From Gammaproteobacteria bacterium (GTDB taxonomy: Bacteria > Pseudomonadota > Gammaproteobacteria > Pseudomonadales > Pseudohongiellaceae): 50,357 nucleotides of DNA. Both the position numbers and the translations under genes were made by a program. Each line of letters opens with the position of its first letter. Position 1 is the first letter of the stretch. The stretch lies in contig JAJFKE010000026.1 in NCBI GenBank assembly GCA_021773355.1, positions 1 to 50,357 of the forward strand, given 5' to 3'. The notes beneath the pieces were generated by a model. It searched no databases. It worked only from the letters and a program-made list of their open reading frames with translations, and was not told where the DNA came from. This document shows, one piece after another, positions 17,747-26,425 of the stretch.

Positions 17747-20239
17747 ATGCAAACCGACTCTGCAAGTATGATGGAGATTCGAGAAGATAATGTTGCCTCT
17801 CAGGCTTCGTCGATGATGAAGATTGATCTTCAGCCTCCTCCGTTTTCTGATGTTCATGAAGGCCCCGAATATTCCAATACCTCGGTGACAATCGAGCTGA
17901 ATGATAATACCCGCACCAAAGGTAAGCTAATTCAGTTCAATGCTGCAACGGAAACCATCAGCATACTTGAGCCCCGTGCAGTCGTTCATACCGATATTGA
18001 TATGAGTACGATTAAATTTCTGCGCTTGGAAAAACCTTATCAATTAATGCTAGAGAGTGAGAGCGTTGAAGAGAAGCGCAAAGGCATAGATGTTGATACA
18101 GCCGCTAGAACTTTTGAAGTGTTTTTTAAGGATAGAACAGAAATCACCGGCAAGACCTTCGGCTCTCGAACCGATAAAAACGGCATACACCTGTACGAGC
18201 AAACCAAGGTAGGTCGCAAGTGGCGCTACTGTACCCATCTGTTCGTCTCCAAAGTAGCAATAGAGAACCATATAATTGGTGGCCAGATTGGTGACATGCT
18301 GGTCCAGGAAAAGCAGATCTCGAAAGAAGCATTGAGTACTGCTCTAGAAGATCAACAGAATGAACGCTCACGTTTGATCGGTGACTATCTAGTTACTCAG
18401 AAAATCGTTGATGCCGATGAGCTGGAGAATGCGCTATCTCGGCAAAAGAATATGCCGAATCTCAAGTTAGGTGAAATTCTTTTATCTGAAGACCTTGTTA
18501 CCGAAGGGCAACTACAAGAAGCGTTGAAGGAGCAGAAGAAGAAACGTAAAAGTGCCCTCGGTGAAATACTGGTAAACAGTGGCGTAATAGACAAGAGTGA
18601 AATTCAACAGAGTCTCGCGAAAAAACTTGGCATACCTTTCGTAAACCTCAGAGAGTTTATTGTAGAGCCGGATGTTATACGTGTACTAACGGCAGCGATC
18701 GCCTTCAAGCATAAGGTTGTTCCACTGTATGTTTACGAAGGAAAAATAGTAGTTGCCATCGAAAATCCGATGGACTGGCAAGTCACAGATGCGTTGAGTT
18801 TTAACATCAACAAATACGTCGAGCCGGTGATGGCTTCTCCAGAGGATATTAACTGGGCGTTGCAGTTTTATTATTCTTCCGAAGACATCGAAGCGACCAT
18901 AGCTGATTTCGACGAGCAGTCTATTGAGGACGACGAAGACGACTCCTATGATGCCAGTATTTTCTCGGCAGTAGAGACTGCGCAAGTTACGGATAATGTT
19001 GTTGTTCGTATCGTCAATAAGATTATTGAAGATGCCCATAGACAGAAAGTGTCGGATATTCATATAGAACCAGGCATGGGTAAGCAGAAGGTTATCGTAC
19101 GTTTTAGAAAAGACGGCGTACTAGCGACTTACTACAAATTCCCAACTAAATATCGCGCTGTATTCGTGTCCAGAATCAAGGTTATGGCCCATCTGGACAT
19201 ATCCAATAAGAATAAGCCGCAAGACGGCAAGATTAATTTCCGTCACTTCGCCCCTATCGATATCGAACTACGTGTGGCGACTATTCCCACAGCCGGCGGT
19301 ATCGAAGACGTGGTAATTCGTCTACTCAGTGGTGGTAAGTGTATGCCGGTGAATGCCATCGGTCTAAGCAGTAGTAACCTGGACCGTCTATTGGACGGTA
19401 TATCCAGACCCCACGGTATGTTCCTGGTCTGCGGCCCGACCGGTTCTGGTAAGAGCACAACCTTACATTCAGTTCTAAATTATTTGAATGCAACCGAGCG
19501 TAAAATTTGGACTGCCGAAGACCCGGTGGAAATAACCCAGCCTGGATTGCGCCAGGTTGAGGTAAACGACAAAGTAGGTATGACCTTCGCCAATGCGATG
19601 CGCGCATTTTTGCGTGCTGACCCTGACATCATAATGGTGGGGGAGATGCGTGACCATGAGACTGCATCTACAGCAATCGAAGCATCGCTTACTGGTCACC
19701 TGGTATTGTCTACTCTGCATACCAACAGCGCCGCCGAAAGTATAGTTCGCTTACTAGATATGGATATGGATCCGTTTAATTTTGCGGATGCGATGATAGG
19801 AGTCCTATCACAACGTCTTACTAGAACACTGTGTACCTCTTGTAAAAAGCCCTATATACCGGAGAAACGCGAGCTTGAATTTCTTGCTGCAGAATATTGC
19901 AGCGAAGCAATACCAGACGGTTCGCGCTCAGACCCAAGTGATGAGGAAGTGCTGAAGCAAATTGAAATTTGGCGTGAGAGTTTTACCCAGAAGGGCGAGT
20001 TTACTCTGTACAAAGCTCCGGGCTGTCTAGATTGTCTAGATACCGGATACCGCGGGCGAATGGGTATCCACGAGTTGCTAATGAGTAATTCTGAAATCAA
20101 GAAAATGGTATTGCGACGAGCACCGGCATCAGAAGTACATATGGCTGCTATCAAAGGTGGTATGCAGACACGTAAGCAAGATGGCATTGAGAAGATTCTA
20201 CTGGGCTACACTGACTACACTCAGATTCGAACTTTGTAG
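17747..20239 (+). CDS. GspE/PilB-family ATPase with four N-terminal 30-residue repeats
   Basis: An 830-residue secretion/pilus ATPase. The C-terminal motor has Walker A GPTGSGKST (563-571), an Asp box AEDPVE (590-595), Walker B DPDIIMVGEMRD (625-636), a His box LTGHLVLSTLHTN (648-660) and zinc cysteines C696, C699, C760, C763. Residues 182-301 hold four repeats starting at 182, 212, 242 and 272 (GDMLV, GDYLV, GEILL, GEILV), of the MshEN type that binds c-di-GMP in MshE. Residues about 46-76 and 121-152 look like two small beta domains, perhaps DUF6982-like. AGGAG lies 5 nt before the ATG. It has no pilus gene beside it and its own terminator. Confidence 0.88.
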   Translation: MQTDSASMMEIREDNVASQASSMMKIDLQPPPFSDVHEGPEYSNTSVTIELNDNTRTKGKLIQFNAATETISILEPRAVVHTDIDMSTIKFLRLEKPYQLMLESESVEEKRKGIDVDTAARTFEVFFKDRTEITGKTFGSRTDKNGIHLYEQTKVGRKWRYCTHLFVSKVAIENHIIGGQIGDMLVQEKQISKEALSTALEDQQNERSRLIGDYLVTQKIVDADELENALSRQKNMPNLKLGEILLSEDLVTEGQLQEALKEQKKKRKSALGEILVNSGVIDKSEIQQSLAKKLGIPFVNLREFIVEPDVIRVLTAAIAFKHKVVPLYVYEGKIVVAIENPMDWQVTDALSFNINKYVEPVMASPEDINWALQFYYSSEDIEATIADFDEQSIEDDEDDSYDASIFSAVETAQVTDNVVVRIVNKIIEDAHRQKVSDIHIEPGMGKQKVIVRFRKDGVLATYYKFPTKYRAVFVSRIKVMAHLDISNKNKPQDGKINFRHFAPIDIELRVATIPTAGGIEDVVIRLLSGGKCMPVNAIGLSSSNLDRLLDGISRPHGMFLVCGPTGSGKSTTLHSVLNYLNATERKIWTAEDPVEITQPGLRQVEVNDKVGMTFANAMRAFLRADPDIIMVGEMRDHETASTAIEASLTGHLVLSTLHTNSAAESIVRLLDMDMDPFNFADAMIGVLSQRLTRTLCTSCKKPYIPEKRELEFLAAEYCSEAIPDGSRSDPSDEEVLKQIEIWRESFTQKGEFTLYKAPGCLDCLDTGYRGRMGIHELLMSNSEIKKMVLRRAPASEVHMAAIKGGMQTRKQDGIEKILLGYTDYTQIRTL

Positions 20240-20282
20240 AACTCTGTACAGCTTAGCGGGCATGTCAGGACACTGTGGATAT

Positions 20283-20319
20283 AAAAAAGCCCGATCGTTA
20301 GTCGCGATCGGGCTTTTTT
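20283..20319. terminator. Bidirectional terminator
   Basis: AAAAAAGCCCGATCG (20283-20297) pairs perfectly with CGATCGGGCTTTTTT (20305-20319) around a 7-nt loop. A-tract and T-tract flank it, so it can serve both the ATPase gene and the convergent dehydrogenase gene. Confidence 0.92.
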
Positions 20320-20347
20320 TAAGCTCGCTAAAAATCTCGACTGAGAT

Positions 20348-22348
20348 TTAGTCTGGCAGAGCCATTGCAGTAAGTTTTGCACCTGTCTGCAATATTATAT
20401 ATTGCTTGCCTTCGTGTACCCAGGTGCTCATGCCATAACGACTGCGGTCTGGCACATTGATTCGGCCAATTTCCTCGCCGGTTTGCTTGTCCAGAGCGTA
20501 TAACAGGACGGAATTGCCGTCGCTATCAACGTCACTGTAAATTAGCAAGTTAGGCGTTGCCACCATGGGCACGTGATTACCGGTACCTGTATCACCAATA
20601 TCTACACCGGCAAGTGCTGGATTGTTTTTGATTCGATCTGGTGTTTCTCCAGTTGGAATCATCCACAGGTGCTCACCGGTATTCATATCAATAGCCGTTA
20701 TACGGCTATAGGGCGGTTTCCAAAGAGGGATTCCAGAGGACAGCCTTGGGCCACGACCACCGCCACGACTCGCTGCATAGCGAGAGAGTGTAACTCCGGT
20801 AGGTGCCGCATATTGGGTGTCCGCCTGTTCTCCAGGAACAATCGCGAAAGTTCCGCAGCCTTTATGAGAAGTGACGTACAGTATTCCTGAAGTAGGATCA
20901 GCCACAGCCGGTCCCGTAATATTTACACCACCGGTTCCACCGGGACAGATATAGGCGCCAAGTTTACCCAACTCATTATCTGGATGTAGCGGAGGTGTGA
21001 ACAAGGGGCCTATCTCATAATCGGCCAAAGCCGTAATCGCTTCCAGTCGCAGCTCCGCTGTGAAATCAACCAAATCATCTATGCTTAGTCCCTGTAAATC
21101 GTAAGCTGCTGGCTTGGTCGGGAAGGGCTGGGTAGTAGCAAGTACTTCGCCAGGTACTTTCGACGCAGGAACTGCGCGGTATTCCATGGGCCACAATGGT
21201 TCGCCCGTTAATCTATTAAAGGCATAGGCGAAAGACTGTTTAGTTAGCTGCACCACTGCAGGAATAGTTCCGCGGTCCGGTGTATTAACATCTAACAGAA
21301 CCGGTGCAGTTGGAGTGTCGTAGTTCCAGATGTCGTGTTTCACCATCTGAAAGTGCCAAGCTCTTTCGCCGGTGCTGGCATCCAGAGCGATCAGGCTGGT
21401 TCCGAACAGGTTGTCGCCGGGTCGGAATCCGCCGTAATAATCGATGGTGGCGCCATTGGTTGGAATATATACCAGATTGTTTTCCACGTCGGCAGAGATT
21501 GGGGCCCATGATGAGACATCGCCAGTCCACTGCCATGCATCGTTCTCCCAGGTTTCGTGACCATATTCACCGGGCTTGGGAATTACATTAAACTTCCATA
21601 AAAATTCACCTGTGCGTGCGTCGTAACCAAGAATGTCACCTGGCACGTTCTCAATACGAGATTGTGCATAACCCTGTTCCGCAGAGTTACCAACCACAAC
21701 TACATCATTGACTACGATAGGCGGGGACGAAGAGGTAATATAGCCGCGTTCAAGAGGAATGCCTTCATAGGGATCATAGGGGTGACCTAAATTGGCGAGT
21801 AAATCGACTACGCCAGTTTCGGGGAAACCGTCGATGGGAACTGCTGTGCCAAATCCTTTTAATGGTGTCCCGGTTTCTGCATCAAGTGCCGTTAAGAAGA
21901 ATCCAGGGGTGATCATATAGATAACACTGCGGCCATCCACTTCGGCATAGCCGACACCTTTGCCATAATCGGCACGCATGGAATATTCCCAGCGACCTGT
22001 ATTGGGCAATCGGTAAGACCAAATTGTTTCACCAGTCTTCGGGTCGATTGCAACGACGTTGCGACGGGCTCCGGCCACGGTGAACAATTTGCCGTCGATA
22101 TAACTCGGGGTAGAACGACCGCTGACCGCTCCCATGCTGGAGCCATCCCATTCCCATGCTACCTCCAGGTCCTCGAAGTTTTCAGCCGTGATTTCGCTCG
22201 CGGTTGAATAACGGGTATGGGCAAAATCACTACCCAGGGTTGTCCATTCAACGGTATCTTGTGCTTGTAAGCTGTTGCTGCAAAATAGCAGCGGTACTAA
22301 TAATAGCGCCGTGCTATAGCGTTTTAGTTTCTCTGGCATTCTTATCAT
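20348..22348 (-). CDS. PQQ-dependent dehydrogenase, glucose dehydrogenase-like
   Basis: A 666-residue periplasmic quinoprotein. A signal peptide is visible (basic start, hydrophobic 12-22, cleavage near SLQA, residue 29). The mature part is an eight-bladed propeller type: repeated blade motifs such as GKLFTVAGARRNVVAIDPKTGE and YDARTGEFLW, plus family hallmarks YITSSSPPIVVNDVVVVGNS, FQMVKHDIWNYDTPTAPVL and CPGGTGGVNITGPAVADP. It would oxidise a sugar or alcohol and pass electrons to the respiratory chain. No membrane anchor domain and no haem c CxxCH were seen. PQQ synthesis genes are not in the window. The substrate is unknown. Confidence 0.88.
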   Translation of the reverse strand: MIRMPEKLKRYSTALLLVPLLFCSNSLQAQDTVEWTTLGSDFAHTRYSTASEITAENFEDLEVAWEWDGSSMGAVSGRSTPSYIDGKLFTVAGARRNVVAIDPKTGETIWSYRLPNTGRWEYSMRADYGKGVGYAEVDGRSVIYMITPGFFLTALDAETGTPLKGFGTAVPIDGFPETGVVDLLANLGHPYDPYEGIPLERGYITSSSPPIVVNDVVVVGNSAEQGYAQSRIENVPGDILGYDARTGEFLWKFNVIPKPGEYGHETWENDAWQWTGDVSSWAPISADVENNLVYIPTNGATIDYYGGFRPGDNLFGTSLIALDASTGERAWHFQMVKHDIWNYDTPTAPVLLDVNTPDRGTIPAVVQLTKQSFAYAFNRLTGEPLWPMEYRAVPASKVPGEVLATTQPFPTKPAAYDLQGLSIDDLVDFTAELRLEAITALADYEIGPLFTPPLHPDNELGKLGAYICPGGTGGVNITGPAVADPTSGILYVTSHKGCGTFAIVPGEQADTQYAAPTGVTLSRYAASRGGGRGPRLSSGIPLWKPPYSRITAIDMNTGEHLWMIPTGETPDRIKNNPALAGVDIGDTGTGNHVPMVATPNLLIYSDVDSDGNSVLLYALDKQTGEEIGRINVPDRSRYGMSTWVHEGKQYIILQTGAKLTAMALPD

Positions 22349-22614
22349 CTTCGTGCCTCTCTAAACTGATGTGTTTCTCACTAGCATTAAGTGCTGAACT
22401 ATGAATCTTTGTACAGCAAACGATTACTGGGTCCCCCTAAATAATCCAATAATAACAAATAGTTATAATCCCTTGGTCAGTTGATATTGAATCCAGCCCA
22501 GCCCAGAGGCTACCGCAAGGTTCCGTTCTTGTCTATTCAGATTGTATTGGCTCAGACAGCCGCAAATCGGCCACATCTCGTGGTCCCTACCGCAGCTGAT
22601 TTGCATAGACCGAA

Positions 22615-23526
22615 TCAAAGACCGGGCATGCTAAATGAGGCGCTATTCATCTCTTTGACTAATTGTTGAAGCTGGGAGGAGCCCATCTCAATGATGGGAG
22701 GCCTTACTCTAAGCCAGTCCTTGTCGTTGGCAAAGTGTGCTGTCGCAGCCTTCAGTGCTGGAATCATGGGAAAGCGTTGAAATAAAGCTCTGACCTGATC
22801 GAGCTGTGCTTGGAGTTGTTCGGCTTGCTCAGTATTCCAATTGTCGTACAGATTCCGTATGGCGGCGGGATTAACGTTGGCCGTGGCAGAAATGCAGCCA
22901 GCGCCGCCATGGGTCATGTTTTGCAGCAGGAAACTTTCCGAACCGCAGAATACTCTGAAGTCTGGCCAGGCAGCTTCATTTAGTGCTAGCGTATTTTCCC
23001 AGTCGCCAGAGCTGTCTTTGATGCCTGCAATATTTTCAGGATAGGCATTCACCAGTCTGTCTATAAGATCCAGAGAAATGGGAACCTGTGATATTGGGGG
23101 TATGTGATAAAGATAGATTTTCAAATCTGTATTGGCTACGCGTTGAATCACTTCAGAGTAAAAGGCGTACAGGCCATCGTCCGAGACTCCTTTATAATAA
23201 AACGGTGGCAGCATTAGCGCGCCCGCGCAACCCAGGTTCACAGCATGTTTAGTTAGATCCACACATTCGCTTAGCGCGCAGCTTCCAGTGCCCGGCATCA
23301 CTGTCATTGGATCGATGCCGCCTTCGACAAGCTTATCCAATAGTTGTTTTTTCTCACTGAGGGAAAGCGAGTTTGCTTCACTGTTGGTGCCAAAAACCGC
23401 CAGGCCTACGCCCTTATTGAGTAACCATCTGCAATGCGCCAGAAGACGATCATAATCGGGATTCAAGTCTGCATGAAAGGGTGTAATAACGGGAGCTAGC
23501 ACTCCGCTAAATCTTTTTGTGCTCAA
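22615..23526 (-). CDS. DapA/NanA-family aldolase
   Basis: A 303-residue class I aldolase of the dihydrodipicolinate synthase family. The TIM-barrel hallmarks are VITPF (13-17), GTNSEANSLS (46-55, the GTTGE-type motif), the active-site tyrosine in YLYHIPP (Tyr140) and the Schiff-base lysine in GIKDSSGD (Lys170). The family includes DHDPS, N-acetylneuraminate lyase and keto-sugar-acid aldolases. Sequence divergence from housekeeping DapA and the isolated position suggest a catabolic role; the substrate is not known. Confidence 0.85.
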   Translation of the reverse strand: MSTKRFSGVLAPVITPFHADLNPDYDRLLAHCRWLLNKGVGLAVFGTNSEANSLSLSEKKQLLDKLVEGGIDPMTVMPGTGSCALSECVDLTKHAVNLGCAGALMLPPFYYKGVSDDGLYAFYSEVIQRVANTDLKIYLYHIPPISQVPISLDLIDRLVNAYPENIAGIKDSSGDWENTLALNEAAWPDFRVFCGSESFLLQNMTHGGAGCISATANVNPAAIRNLYDNWNTEQAEQLQAQLDQVRALFQRFPMIPALKAATAHFANDKDWLRVRPPIIEMGSSQLQQLVKEMNSASFSMPGL

Positions 23527-23662
23527 ATCTTCAGCCTCTTTAAAAATGATATAAATGGGTTCGGCGGCATCTGTTAGTCCGAAAACGTTTCCGTTATAGT
23601 CCCATACTCTCTATGGCTGAGCCAATGGCTGAAAATTGTGAATTAAAAATTGAGAGATAATC

Positions 23663-24322
23663 ATGCAATTGATAATTGGAACCAAGAACTATTCCTCCTG
23701 GTCGCTGCGACCCTGGTTACTGCTTCAACATTACGCTATTCCATTCGAGGAAATTAAGATTGCGCTCTTCACAGAAGGGTTCAAAGACGAATTAGCTAAA
23801 TATTCCCCTACTCTTCGTGTGCCCGTTCTCAAAGATGGGGAGACTACAATCTGGGATTCTCTCGCCATCTGTGAATTCGTCTCCGACAAATACCTGCAAG
23901 GGCGCGCACTGCCGAAATCAGTCGAAGATCGCGGGTTATGCAGAGCCTATTGTAGTGAAATGCATTCGGGATTTTTCGCCATTCGCAACGAAATGCCTAT
24001 GAATTGTCGGGCTCTAAGAAGGCTGGAGTTAAGCGATGAGGCTGTAGCAGAGTGCAAACGTGTAGACCAGCTTTTCTCGGAGGCCAGAGCTCAATTCGCC
24101 GCCCAGGGCGAATACCTGTTCGGGAAATTTTCAATAGCTGATTGCATGTTTGCTCCGGTGGTAACGCGCTTTCATAGTTACGGCGTTGCACTCTCCGAAG
24201 CTGGCCAAGAATATATGCATTTTATGCTCAAAAATCCCGCTTTGGCTAGCTGGTTAGAACAGGCAAAACAGGAGACTCAGATTCTCGCCGACTATGAATT
24301 GGGAACCCCGCTAACCCCCTGA
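23663..24322 (+). CDS. Glutathione S-transferase family protein
   Basis: A 219-residue GST. The N-terminal thioredoxin-like domain has GTKNYSSWSLRPWLLLQHY (residues 6-24), where the SSWS segment supplies the usual activating serine, then the glutathione-binding RVPVLKDGETTIWDSLAICE (about 53-72). The C-terminal helical domain has FGKFSIADCMFAPVVTRF, the conserved N-capping aspartate region. It is likely a cytoplasmic enzyme of detoxification or of a specific catabolic step. It is transcribed away from the aldolase gene across a 136-nt gap. Confidence 0.87.
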   Translation: MQLIIGTKNYSSWSLRPWLLLQHYAIPFEEIKIALFTEGFKDELAKYSPTLRVPVLKDGETTIWDSLAICEFVSDKYLQGRALPKSVEDRGLCRAYCSEMHSGFFAIRNEMPMNCRALRRLELSDEAVAECKRVDQLFSEARAQFAAQGEYLFGKFSIADCMFAPVVTRFHSYGVALSEAGQEYMHFMLKNPALASWLEQAKQETQILADYELGTPLTP

Positions 24323-24434
24323 ATTTTCTCAGTTAGCAGAGAAATACGCCATTTGTGCAACTGACCTAAAAAAGTCTGTGATTTCCCACGATTTTAGTCA
24401 ATTTCTGTTGCAGCATACCGATACTAATGACTAA

Positions 24435-24639
24435 GGAGCCTCTGATTAAGTCTATGATCGCTCTGCGGGAGTGTGTCTCGAAGTTGCGTGAAACATGCCC
24501 GCCGGTCGGGGGCTAACACTGAGTGTGCTCTCGGCATTGCGCTTTCTTGCCAGACCGGCACATGCCGACGAAAAAGTGGGTCTTGATAGCGAGTACCGGC
24601 TGCGCCGCCACAGTGACCATAGACTTGATCAGAGGCTCC
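24435..24639. mobile_element. IS5-like miniature inverted-repeat element with CTAA target repeats
   Basis: The two ends form inverted repeats: GGAGCCTCTGATTAAGTC at the left and the same sequence with one change (GATCAAGTC) at the right; pairing extends to CTATG. The element is 205 bp long and flanked on each side by CTAA (24431-24434 and 24640-24643), the YTAR-type duplication of IS5-group insertions. No transposase frame is present. It sits about 85 nt before the first pilus gene. The frame 24523-24870 across it is not considered a gene. Confidence 0.8.
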
Positions 24640-24725
24640 CTAAGCTGGTTTTTTAACCAGATCGTGGTGGCGGATGCGAAAAAGCAGCGCCGATTATTGC
24701 TTGCTGATGGCAGGAGCCGAACAAA

Positions 24726-26420
24726 ATGTATCTGGATTATTTCTCCCTTGAACGTCATCCGTTTCGAATTACTCCCGATACATCGCTGTTTTTTTCCGGC
24801 GGTAACCAGGGTCGGGGAGTGGTACTCGAGGCCATGCTATTTGCCATCGAAAGTGGTGAGGGCATCCTAAAGGTAGTCGGTGAAGTGGGCAGTGGAAAAA
24901 CCATGCTGTGCCGTATGCTTGAAGAGCGCCTGCCGGAGACCACAGAAGTGGTTTATTTAGCCAATCCCAGATTGAGTCCAGACGAGATTTTGTATGCGGT
25001 CGCGTTTGAACTAAAACTGCCCGTTCGTCGCGATACCTCCAAATTATTGGTAATGCAGCAGTTACAAAACTACTTGCTTAAACAACATGCGGCAAACCGC
25101 AAAGTCTTGGTAATTATCGAAGAAGCGCAAGGTATGCCGGTGGATACACTTGAAGAGATTCGATTGTTCAGTAATCTTGAAACTCAAGTCGACAAGCTCA
25201 TGCAGATTATTCTGTTCGGGCAGCCTGAGCTAGATAAAACCCTCAGCTCAAAAAATATACGACAGCTGCGAGAACGCATAACCCACAGTTTTCATTTGAA
25301 TCCATTAACCACCAGGGAAGTCTCAGAGTATGTGCGCTTTCGTCTAGGCGCCGCTGGCTGTCCCTGTCCGCAGTTACTTACCGCACAGGCGGAATGGCTA
25401 TTATCAAAGGCTTCCGGGGGTTTAACCAGGCGCATAAATATATTGGTGGATAAGGCCTTACTTGCAGCCTATGCAGAGAATGTTTTGCAATTCGGTGAAC
25501 TGCATGCCGGCATGTCCCCTGTCATCGGCTGGCGTCATATATGGGCAGCCATTGGCGACAGCGATTATATATCTGCATCATTGCATGCATTATTTTCACC
25601 TTTACGAGTGGCAGGTGCTGGCATGGTGGCAGCGATGTTAGCGATTGCCATAGTGCTGTGGCCAGAGTCAGGCAGCATTGCCGGGCAATCACAAGTAGCC
25701 GGTCAATTTGCCGGCAAGTATATAGACAAGCAAACTGCAATCGATGGTCCCTTGCTGTTAATAAAGGAAGAACCACGCTTCGAAGCTAAACCTCCTTTGA
25801 CGCCGATGCCCATAGCCGAGGACATCGATCCTCTACTATCAAATGTGGATGAAACTGCCCACAGGGAAAGTCCGATATTGGCTGAGGAACCACTCAGTAA
25901 CACACAAAGCAGTTACAACACTCGCGACCCGGTTGAGGAAACTGACTATATTGAGTCGCGTCTATTAGAAGGCTTTGTGCAGGCTGACGCAGCACAGAAC
26001 CAAACAGGACTTCCCGTAGCGTCACGTCAGACAGAAGAAGTGGATTTTGGTTTGTCTGGTAACCGTACACAGCTGCACAGGCGAGTGCTCGCTTCCATTG
26101 ATTGGTTACAGAATTCGAATGGTATGGGATACACAGTACAGTTTATGTCCGGAGAAACCAGCAATCTGAATTTTGCAGAATCGTTCCTGCAAATACTGAG
26201 TCAATATGATTTAGCGGCTGATAGCTATGTGTGCATGTCCAATGACGGGAATCGCAGTTATTGGACTATTAAATACGGGAATTTCGACGGCCTTAGTATG
26301 GCCCAACAATTCATCGATAAATTACCCGCTCGCATCTACGAGTACAAACCCTTTGTGCAAAACATGAGCAGTGTTGAGTGCAATACTAACTATAGCGTTG
26401 CAGCCTGGATTGCGGAGTGA
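24726..26420 (+). CDS. mshM: ExeA/MshM-like AAA ATPase with periplasmic C-terminal domain
   Basis: A 564-residue protein. The N-terminal ATPase starts MYLDYFSLERHPFRITPD, as in ExeA/MshM, with Walker A GEVGSGKTM (52-60), Walker B VLVIIEEAQ (127-135), and QLRERITHSF (180-189). A single membrane helix lies near 294-312. The periplasmic part ends in a region (about 470-550) that resembles a SPOR-like peptidoglycan-binding fold, by feel rather than by clear motif. MshM of Vibrio cholerae is about half this size; the layout is closer to ExeA, which helps place the secretin through peptidoglycan. AGGAG lies upstream of the ATG. Confidence 0.85.
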   Translation: MYLDYFSLERHPFRITPDTSLFFSGGNQGRGVVLEAMLFAIESGEGILKVVGEVGSGKTMLCRMLEERLPETTEVVYLANPRLSPDEILYAVAFELKLPVRRDTSKLLVMQQLQNYLLKQHAANRKVLVIIEEAQGMPVDTLEEIRLFSNLETQVDKLMQIILFGQPELDKTLSSKNIRQLRERITHSFHLNPLTTREVSEYVRFRLGAAGCPCPQLLTAQAEWLLSKASGGLTRRINILVDKALLAAYAENVLQFGELHAGMSPVIGWRHIWAAIGDSDYISASLHALFSPLRVAGAGMVAAMLAIAIVLWPESGSIAGQSQVAGQFAGKYIDKQTAIDGPLLLIKEEPRFEAKPPLTPMPIAEDIDPLLSNVDETAHRESPILAEEPLSNTQSSYNTRDPVEETDYIESRLLEGFVQADAAQNQTGLPVASRQTEEVDFGLSGNRTQLHRRVLASIDWLQNSNGMGYTVQFMSGETSNLNFAESFLQILSQYDLAADSYVCMSNDGNRSYWTIKYGNFDGLSMAQQFIDKLPARIYEYKPFVQNMSSVECNTNYSVAAWIAE

Positions 26421-26425
26421 GCAGT

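Noticed and set aside
24523..24870. 115-codon frame starting inside the IS5-like element
   Set aside because: It begins within the MITE and overlaps the well-supported mshM gene in another frame; no recognisable product.
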